Shown here piece by piece: positions 56,695 through 64,000 of a stretch of 64,000 nucleotides of DNA. The DNA comes from Liolophura sinensis (taxonomy: Eukaryota; Mollusca; Polyplacophora; Chitonida; Chitonidae), in contig NC_088300.1 of assembly GCF_032854445.1 (NCBI RefSeq), positions 2,046,001 to 2,110,000 of the forward strand, written 5' to 3'. The position numbers and the translations under genes are program-made. Positions within the stretch are counted from its first letter, which is position 1; the number at the start of each line of letters is the position of its first letter. A model generated the notes under the pieces. It made no database searches. It had not been told where the DNA came from and saw only the letters and a program-made list of their open reading frames with translations.

Positions 56695-56818
56695 ATCCTC
56701 TCCGACCGTACGTGGGAAGATCTTCCAGAAACTTACGGATTGTCGTGGTTTCCGCCGGGCCCTGCCCGGTCTCTTTTCAACATAATGCTGGCCGCCGTGG
56801 TATAAGTGAAATATTCTT
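56695..56818 (+). mobile_element. SINE family 1, truncated at both ends
   Basis: From cctctccgaccgtacgtggg to ggtataagtgaaatattctt, followed by an unrelated T-rich stretch. Confidence 0.82.
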
Positions 56819-56897
56819 CTTTTTCTCCTCTGATCAACCGTTAATAATTATGGTTAGGTACAAAGAAAGTAGCAAGTTTTGGACACTGGATATTGAG

Positions 56898-57088
56898 GGG
56901 CATCCATGGCCGAGGGGTTACTTGCTAGAGCAGCAGAATGACAACGCAGGAGTATCTTACCAATGCAGGAGCATCTTACCAACGCAGTCACTGAGTTCGA
57001 GTCCATGCAGCTGGTTTACTCTCCGGTCGCACGTGGGAACGTGTGTCAGAAACCTGTGGATGATTGAAGTGCCTGTTTGGTCTGACAG
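56898..57088 (+). mobile_element. tRNA-derived SINE, family 1-related variant
   Basis: Head gcatccatggccgaggggtt, B-box-like actgagttcgagtccatgca, then ttactctccggtcgcacgtg. An internal 19-bp unit (caggagtatcttaccaatg / caggagcatcttaccaacg) is duplicated in tandem. The tail is missing. Confidence 0.65.
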
Positions 57089-57241
57089 ATATGCAGCGCG
57101 CAGCGTTATGTTTTTCCTCAGCTGTTTCAAAGGTAATTACCAAATGGTATTGTAACCATTGAAGTCTGTCAGATTGCCTTGGGTATGGCCCTTCCCTATT
57201 ATGTATTCAGCCTTGGTGATTGAATTGATTATGGTAGTTTA

Positions 57242-57430
57242 TCAACGTGCAGGCTTCCAGAGGTTATCAATATAAGCGTCATGTCCGACATTCGTATACC
57301 ATTCGTAATCCGTAAAGGGCGTTCCAAGTCGATAATCGCAAGATCCATTTCCAAACCAACGTTTAACACTAACTACCAAAGACAAAGGTATGTAAGAAAT
57401 TATACAAATACGAAATAAAACCGGTAACAC
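57242..57430 (-). pseudogene. Possible exon relic with DYEWY-NVGHDAYI motif
   Basis: The minus frame is open and contains WFGNGSCDYRLGTPFTDYEW followed by YTNVGHDAYIDNLWK. Its core matches 23563-23605 (plus) at the DNA level. There is no ATG in frame, and an ATG with a signal-peptide-like start lies in another frame just upstream. It may be a decayed secreted-protein exon or part of a repeat. The family is unknown. Confidence 0.25.
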
Positions 57431-58023
57431 ACAAGAGAGAAGCGGTCATCAGTTTCCAATGAAGCCGGGCAGACAGTGGGTATTCCAGGCGTGAATTGCA
57501 TATCAAAGCTCAAATTCGTAGTTCATGAATGAGTTCCAGGTCAAATAACAACTAAACAAGGTATCTCAGTCGCGCTTTGATTGCAACTTTTCATAAAGGC
57601 ATCATGCAGATGTAATGGGCATGGCTGCCTTTGCGTCCCCTAGCCCCAGGTTAGGCGGTATTCTATACAGTTCGAAAATGACGAGCGTTACAGACCATAA
57701 CTGAACAGATTGTGATTCAAAAGTAACTGGCGATTACGTCTTTCCCGTTTATATGTAAGCAGGCTTCCGGAGACTTTCAACACGCAGGTTTCTGGAGATT
57801 ATCAACACGCAGGCTTCCGGATATTATCCCATATGTATAAACCGAATTCGTGGACATTTTATTGTGAAGATTTGTGCAGAAACTGATCTTGTCTGATATG
57901 CTACAAGTACACGGTGTTTCCTTTTGCTGTTTTCCACTTTTGTTTGTTTACTGTTGAAGATAATGTATTTTTTCGTTTAAAGTAGTTCCTGAAATTTAAA
58001 ATATCGGGGTTATACTGAATGTA

Positions 58024-58261
58024 TACAGGGTGTCTCAAAAGTCGCGCACCATCCAGGTTGAGGATGAATGCTTGAGCTACAGAGCGGTGTGTTGCTCAAT
58101 CTCTTCCAAACATAAAAACCAATTCAACTTTCTTGTACTGTTAGTTTATTAGCCATAATTAACTCTGAGGGAGAGAAAAGAAAATTAAAATCAGTATTAA
58201 ATCTGAAACACAGACAAAAAATGAAAATCAGGATGATGCACGACTTCTGGGGCACCCTGTA
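58024..58261. mobile_element. Mariner-like MITE, 238 bp
   Basis: Inverted ends tacagggtgtctcaaaagtc and (reverse strand) tacagggtgccccagaagtc, flanked by TA on both sides (58022-58023, 58262-58263). TA duplication and the CAGGGTG-type end fit Tc1/mariner-like miniature elements. No coding capacity. Confidence 0.85.
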
Positions 58262-59955
58262 TATCCAAGGTGTGTTATTTGTATTTTTTCTTCAAAAAAA
58301 AAAAAATAAAAAAAAAAAACCTTAGACAAAACCCAGGAAAGAGCATTGTGTGGCCAGCGTTTTAAGTTTTGGACATATTATTGTTTGTGGAGAATATGGA
58401 CAAGTTTCAGGCTTGTGTCTTTCTGCTGTATTTACCCTGTGATAAACCCTCCGCTTGTCCAACAGATAATGGCCAAATTGTCTGGTTGAAAGAAAGAACA
58501 GCTTGGCTAATTCGTCAGTTACCGGAATGTTTTGAAGGGGACTTCTTAATATTTTCTTTACCCAGAAATAAAATTGGGAACATTTAATGATATCTCTGTT
58601 AAGTGTTTCACAATTTAGGCCATTAACCTCGGGTCATATTGAAATTGCACAATTTGAATTTTTTTAAAGCTTAGTTTAACGACCTACAAATGTAATGCCA
58701 AAATTAAACTGGTCGTGTGCGACTTGGAGAGTCCGAGTCATCCTGGATTCAGTAAATGTATTTTTGGTAATTAAAATTTTTTATTTATTATCCAGTCGGC
58801 ATACTTAATAATCTAATCCAAACCGTGCATCGTATGATCTAGCGAGTAATCTGTTCGGATCGTGTAAGGTACAAGCCTTGATCAAAAGGCTGATTCCATT
58901 AAAGCGAAACGTTTTTATCGACAAGCATTGTGAAATGTCTTAGAATTTGCAATACCTGGGAAATTTCTCAAATAAAATATAGCTATGAATGACAGAGATA
59001 AGCTGTAAGAAGTCAGATGTATTAAATCGTGAATGTCGAGTACCCAACATCTGAAAAAGCGGTGGCAGGTGTCATTCCCATGCAGGATTTCGCAGACATT
59101 GTTATAGGTCGTCGCATGTCACAGATAGCAATGCAACTGATATGATAAAGCCGCAGGCATGTCCAGTCTGTCGGAGCTTATGGAACCAACTCTAAGTTTA
59201 TTGACTTAGTCCTATAGCTGGATATTTATCTTTACGAAGACGACACCAGTTTCTTCTCTCGCCACCTTTATGTACTTCTGAGTTGTAAATCATTGTGGTC
59301 GTAAGAGACACTGTGGAGAGTTAGTGCACAATTTTACCACAGAGGTCGCGAATGCAAATCACGAACTGCATTTGGCAAATCCTGTAGAATGGGAGGCAAT
59401 TGCAACCCTGTGAATAGCTGAGCAAAATGTTGAGCTATATGGTGAAGGACTCCCTTGATCGTTACCGATGATTGGCTATCTGTGTACTACGGGTGGGCAC
59501 TGCAACCCTATGATTTGCCAAAAACTTTAACAAAATTGGACACGGACACCGCCACCGCCACCGCTACCGCCAGCGCCACCGCCAACATCGGATCCTCCTC
59601 TTATAACACCTCTCCTTACTTCGTAAGACGAGCTAATAAAAGAGGATTAAGATGGCTGGCGTCAGCCAAATTTGACCTCGGACGTAACGCAGCGAAAAGC
59701 AATCTCAACCACAACAATGGCAAGACACTACCCAAGTTTGAAAGCGATGTGTTCTGGGCAAAACAACAGCATTTCATGGTGGAGACAGATGTCACAGAAT
59801 AACTAGCTATTCATATCAGGAGAAAACATTTTAATCGGGTAACAATGAATATTTTGTATAGTCGGCTACAATTCAAAGACGAAGAAATACATAAACAAAA
59901 CAAGATGTTTCATATACGCTAACTGTAAACCTGCTGTTTCTGTGTTCCAACACTA

Positions 59956-62900
59956 TCAGGATACAATTTCGGTTGGCACGACGAAGCACGTGACTACATT
60001 CTGATTAGTGTCGATCAGAGACCATCTGGTAACAACTTTTATCTGAAATAGAAAACAGTATATAGCGTATTTCACTACAATGGTACCAGCGTCTATGTCG
60101 AAAGGAGACAGGTTAAGTGAACAGAAGTTGTCATAGGAGATGACAGTCGAGATTAACACGGACTAATGAAGTGAAGCAAGTCGGAATAAAGTGGCGTTAA
60201 GAGGACGGTTAGGACTGACGGATGAAGTGGGCGTTAAGAGGACGGTTAGGACTGACGGATGAAGTGGCGTTAAGAGGACGGTTAGGACTGACGGATGAAG
60301 TGGCGTTAAGAGGACGGTTAGGACTGACGGATGAAGTGGCGTTAAGAGGGCGGTTAGGATTGACGGATGAAGTGGCGTTAAGAGGACGGTTAGGACTGAC
60401 GGATGAAGTGGCGTTAAGAGGACGGTTAGGATTGACGGATGAAGTGGCGTTAAGAGGACGGTTAGGATTGACGGATGAAATGACATTTAAAACAAATTAG
60501 GCTTGACGGATGAAGTGACGTTTAACACGTGTTAGGATTGACGGATGAAGTGACGTTTAAAAAGGGTTAGGATGAAGTGACGTTTAAAACGGATTAGGAT
60601 TAAAGGATGATTGATGCTTAAAGAGAAATAGGCTTGACGGATGAAGTGACGTTTGAAACGTGTTAGGATTGATGGATGAAGTGACGTTTAAAACGGGTTA
60701 GAACTCACGGATGAAGTGACGGATGAAGTGACGTTTGTTTATTTATTCATTTGATTGGTGTTTTACGCCGTACTCCGAATATTTCACTTATACGAAGGCG
60801 GTCAGCATTATGGTGAGAAGAAACCGAGGGGGGGGGGGTGAGACCCACGATCATCCGCAGGCTGCTGTAAGACCTTCCCACAAATGAGCTGGACTTTAAC
60901 TCACAGCGACCGCATTAATGAGAGGCTCCTGAGTCATTGCGACGTGCTAACCCCCTAGGCCACGGAGGACATTGAAGTTGGATTGACCGATGAATGAATG
61001 AATAAATGAATGATTGTGGCTTAACGGCACATTGGCAATATTTCAGCCATATCGTGGCGAGGATTGACCGATTAAGTGACATTTAAAACGGGTTGGATTG
61101 CCGGATGAAATGATGTAAAAACGGGTTAAGATTGATGGATGAAGTGACGTAACAGGTTAGGATTGACGGATAAAGTGACGTTTTAAACGGGTTAGGATGA
61201 CGGATAGTCACGTTAAAACGGGTTAGGACTGACGGATACGGTGACGTAACAAGTTGGCATTGAAGGATGAAGTGTGGTAATTGACTTTTCTTGACGGACG
61301 AAGTGAAGTAATTGACTTTTCTTGACGGACGAAATGAAGTAATTGGCTTTTCTTGACGGAAGTGAAATAATTGGCTTTTCTTGACGGAAGTGAAGTAATT
61401 GGCTTTTCTTGACGGATGAAATGATCTAACACGTTTGATTTGACCTTCGAGGTGAAGTAAATAGCTAGGCTTAACAGAAGAAATGACATAACAAGTTAGG
61501 CTTGATGGATGGAGTGAGGTAACGGGTTCGCCATAAGTAATAAGCTGTCGGCGGCCGGAGTTCGATCGGTAGGTATGTATGTATGGGGTTTAACGTCGTA
61601 TTTTACAATTTTTCAATCATATGGCTAGGAGGAGTCATTGTCTTCTTGTGGCAGTCCAAGGCTTTTGATCTGAAAGTTATCCTAGTACATACAGGGGGAT
61701 GATTGCGTTCCAGTTTTTTATTTTATATATGTGTGAATGCAATTTAAAGCTTATGTATGGCTACTAATAAACGACATGTTATTTTTTTTTATTTATTTGA
61801 TTGTTGTTTTACGGCGTCCTCTAATATTTGACTCATACGAGCTTGGCCAGCATTATGGTGGGAGGAAACCGAGCAGAAATCGGAGACCCATGCACCATCA
61901 TCCGCGGGCTCCTGGTAGAGGTTCCCACGCACGCACACTTCGTTACATTGGACAATTGTTTTGATTTTAACAATGTTAATGTTAAGATTTACATTAATTC
62001 TTGATGAATTATTTTCGCAAAAGAAAGCTTCCACACTTTTACAGAAAGACATGGGCTGTTTGGTATCAGTAAGTTTGGCGAAAACTGAAAGCGTTGCACT
62101 TCACCTTTGATAACAGAGAGGTAACAACAGGTTAGTAATTTAACACGCCTACTTTAATTAGCAGTTCAGTAATAATGCACGTACCTGTGGGTAGATTTTA
62201 CGGATGGGAAGCTGTATGACATATGTGACAGTTGTTCCTGTAGAAATAGGGCAGTTTAATCCACAGTTCACACACGCGTCCGCGTTCGGCAGGGGAAATG
62301 GTATACTTGCTGGTCCAATAATACCGGCAACTTTTGCGGTGAGGAGTTTGGCATCTTCCTCTGTTAACAAATGGGCAATGTATGGAAGCCGGACGAGGAC
62401 ATCTCGTCCCGCGTCCTCACCCGGCTTCCATACCAATGCAAAGAGCTTGTATTTATTTTTATGATTTGTGTTTTACGCCGTACTCAAGAATATTTAACTT
62501 ATACGATGGCAGCTAGCATTACGGTCAACGACCATCCGCAGGATGCTACAGACCTTCCCACGTACCGCCGGGGAGGAAGTCATCATGAGCTGGACTTGAA
62601 CTCACAGCGAACGCATTGATTAGAGGTTCCTGGGTCATTGCGCCGCACTTGCGTGTTAATAAAATTGGCCACGGTGCCCCTCCCCCGCCTCCCGCCACCA
62701 CTACACACTCAGTGGTGATGAATAGCATGTGAAGCGTGACAAAAAATCACTAATGGTTAATGTCAAGTGAGAGTGTGGTGAAACACTTACTGGTGAATGT
62801 CATGTGATGTGTGAGCAAGTATTAATGAAGGTCAAGGTCAGTGAAAGGTAGTGAAAACTTACTTAGTGTGAAGGTCATGTGGAGCGTAACGTTAGTGCCT

Positions 62901-62976
62901 TTCTTCAGAATACAGGATACGTCGGAGTCAGAACATCCACTTAGTTCCACAGACTTTATGGTAGCCTTAGTTGAAC
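59956..62976 (-). CDS. NPC2-like: NPC2-like ML-domain lipid-binding protein, gene D (exon 1 outside or unrecognised)
   Basis: Exons: 62863-62976, 62185-62360, 59956-60042 (TGA 59956-59958), phases as in the other three genes. Exon 2 (114 bp, as in gene C) encodes GSTKATIKSVELSGCSDSDV and SCILKKGT, with C-x6-C and a possible glycosylation site NVT. Exon 3 encodes AKVAGIIGPASIPFPLPNAD and ACVNCGLNCPI. The usual VVHGI is replaced by KVAGI, and there is one extra Cys between the C-x6-C pair. Exon 4 encodes IKVVTRWSLIDTNQNVVTCF. The signal-peptide exon is not found up to the window end at 64000; it may lie beyond. The altered lipid-pocket strand and the extra Cys suggest a diverged ligand. Intron 3 holds a 36-bp minisatellite with SINE insertions. 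A long hairpin lies just upstream of exon 3. Confidence 0.92.
60736..60969 (-). mobile_element. SINE family 1 inserted in the gene D minisatellite
   Basis: tttatttattcatttgattg tail, cgccgtactccgaatatttc, an internal G run, and a tRNA head ending ctaggccacggagg. Nearly full length. Confidence 0.9.
60993..61065 (-). mobile_element. SINE tail fragment of another family
   Basis: gaatgaatgaataaatgaat tail, then gattgtggcttaacggcaca and atatttcagccatatcgtgg. This resembles SINE tails common in gastropod genomes, from memory and without a search. Confidence 0.55.
61584..61680 (-). mobile_element. SINE family 2, tail fragment
   Basis: ggggtttaacgtcgtatttt and aggagtcattgtcttcttgt match the reverse complement of the tail half of the 54275-54548 copy. 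Confidence 0.7.
61791..61935 (-). mobile_element. SINE family 1, 5'-truncated, in intron 3 of gene D
   Basis: tatttgattgttgttttacg tail, agcattatggtgggaggaaa, and the end gaggttcccacgcacgcaca. The head is absent. Confidence 0.85.
62381..62432. repeat. Perfect-stem hairpin in intron 2 of gene D
   Basis: TATGGAAGCCGG (62381-62392) and CCGGCTTCCATA (62421-62432) are exact reverse complements. Inside them CGAGGAC and GTCCTC extend the stem with a short bulge and leave a loop of roughly 12 bases. It lies about 20 bp upstream of exon 3 on the minus strand, in the acceptor region. Confidence 0.8.
62451..62680 (-). mobile_element. SINE family 1 in intron 2 of gene D
   Basis: Tail atttatttttatgatttgtg, cgccgtactcaagaatattt, an internal shortening, B-box region cttgaactcacagcgaacgc, and head end ggccacggtgcccc. 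Confidence 0.9.
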
Positions 62977-64000
62977 CTATCAAATAAACAGCAGAACATA
63001 GTTTTAGGACAAACTCTATAACGTACGGGAGGCATAGAAATTCCAAACATGTTAATTTATGGATATTCACTATTCTAGTCGCTTGATTTTTGTTTCAGAT
63101 TCTTATTTTCTTTAACGTCGTTTTCAACTCTATTTCAGTCCTTACACTGGGTGAGTCGTCTTCTTGCAGCATAGTTGGTGCACAATACGTTCATATCTGT
63201 GATGCTGACTCATTGAAACGCCATACCAACGACATCAGAAATTATTCCCAGTCCAGTGTACGCCTATGTTAACCACAGGTGAAGCATTTCCCCTCCCCCC
63301 CCACGAAGAAGTGCCAAATGAGAAAAAAAACTATTTGTTTGTATAGCGTAATCCGAGTTGGGATTGAACACCTTAATTGATCTACAACGCAACTGTAAGC
63401 TACGTAATTTATTGTAAATACCATGGTGAAACATGCGGAAGGGATTTATTGCCAGTGTTTATGTATACATGTAGTGGTAATCAATTTAGCCTGTACGATT
63501 GCGTTACTTTGTCGGGTACAGCTGGTCTCTTGCTAAACGATGCGCATCCTCAAACCAAGCGGACATCAACGTGTGGCCTCTAATTCTTGAAAAGTGAATG
63601 ATCTGTTTCCATACTTCATAGTCGTTTAACGCCGCACTAAAAAATGTTAAACTTATTTAGTGCCGACCAGTTGTATATGTGTGTTGCGGAAGTCGGAGAG
63701 TTGGGATGAACCGACGAACGTTCCAACGTGTACAGATGGACTGGCACGTCCCATTGATGTAACTGAATAAAGTGGTCTTTGACCACGTATAAAAGTACAC
63801 AAAGAACTATGTACACAGTGACCGTCAACCGATTATAGTTACCATGTCCATACGAACGAGGACGTGGAAATCTACATACTTCATCGTGACGAGCATATAC
63901 CGAATATAGCAATAGCAGCCTTAAATGATAAATTTACCACAAATGCAATTTTTTTGTAATTTTAGGTATGATCACTTACCTGGATGAAATATTTTTCACT
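62977..64000. other. Right end of the window, upstream of gene D exon 2
   Basis: Expected to be intron 1 of gene D. No signal-peptide exon with a KDCG-like end and GT donor was found on the minus strand. A short SINE-tail-like stretch (gtttaacgccgcactaaaaa) lies near 63628. A good donor-like GTAAGT (minus) at about 63974 near the edge has no recognised exon before it. Confidence 0.4.

Larger units (their letters stand above)
53277..59955. other. C-D intergenic spacer rich in short interspersed elements
   Basis: Holds the promoter region of gene C, at least six SINE copies (listed separately), a 50-bp minisatellite and a mariner-like MITE. No additional NPC2 exon is seen. The ORFs at 58369-58587 and 59455-59802 have no recognisable motifs; the latter includes a short Thr-Ala repeat from accgcc repeats near 59550-59583. 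Confidence 0.5.
60184..61520. repeat. 36-bp minisatellite in intron 3 of gene D, decaying to the right
   Basis: Regular units gtggcgttaagaggacggtt + aggactgacggatgaa run from 60184 to 60480 (about 8 copies). Degenerate relatives (gattgacggatgaagtgacg, tttaaaacgggttag) continue to about 61520. Insertions at 60736-60969 and 60993-61065 interrupt it. The plus and minus frames are open across the regular part because the unit is a multiple of three. Confidence 0.9.

Noticed and set aside
59455-59802. 115-codon ORF with a Thr-Ala repeat
   Set aside because: It lacks an ATG at its start, contains a simple trinucleotide repeat, and shows no domain or splice support.
63970-64000. Exon 3 end of a fifth NPC2-like gene (EKYFIQ before a GTAAGT)
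   Set aside because: Only seven codons are visible, the YP motif is absent, and no matching last exon lies between it and gene D.

Overview
The window is eukaryotic nuclear DNA. The genes have GT-AG introns, the sequence is AT-rich, and it is full of tRNA-derived SINEs and minisatellites. SINE tails of the type ending in a 'TACGCCGTACTCAAGAATATTTCACTTATACG'-like block (seen here on the minus strand, written in two halves elsewhere) and the expanded NPC2 family suggest a lophotrochozoan, probably a mollusc. The species cannot be fixed from the sequence.

Layout. (1) 1-13.3 kb: the last two exons of FNTB (+; protein farnesyltransferase beta) face a complete five-exon MAX gene (-; bHLH-Zip partner of MYC), tail to tail. 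The two genes are also neighbours in human. A 2.1 kb minisatellite fills the large MAX intron. (2) 13.3-26.5 kb: gene-poor. It holds a 2.4 kb inverted-repeat DNA element, a rearranged Polinton fossil (about 18.1-20.5 kb) with a block of E2F-, CCAAT- and CRE-like sites beside it, one possible terminal exon of an unknown gene, and a 24-bp minisatellite. (3) 26.5-27.3 kb: a two-exon gene (+) for a small secreted cysteine-rich protein. (4) 28.9-63 kb: a tandem cluster of four NPC2-like (ML-domain, sterol/lipid-binding) genes, all on the minus strand. All have the same intron positions and an 87-bp last exon. Genes A and B form one subtype, C and D another. D lacks its first exon in this window.

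The most unusual structure is in NPC2-like gene A. Its signal-peptide exon, including the splice donor, has been copied about twenty times in tandem over 1.4 kb of intron 1. A smaller event of the same kind, a 57-bp duplication across the exon 3 donor, is seen in MAX. Each NPC2-like gene carries its own, unrelated tandem array in an intron. Intron 3 of gene A also holds a broken Ty3/gypsy-like fossil with a SINE inside it, a foldback element and a GC-rich palindromic island.

The genes do not form one pathway. FNTB (protein lipidation) and MAX (transcription) are housekeeping genes. The NPC2-like products are predicted secreted or lysosomal lipid carriers, and the cluster looks like a lineage-specific expansion.
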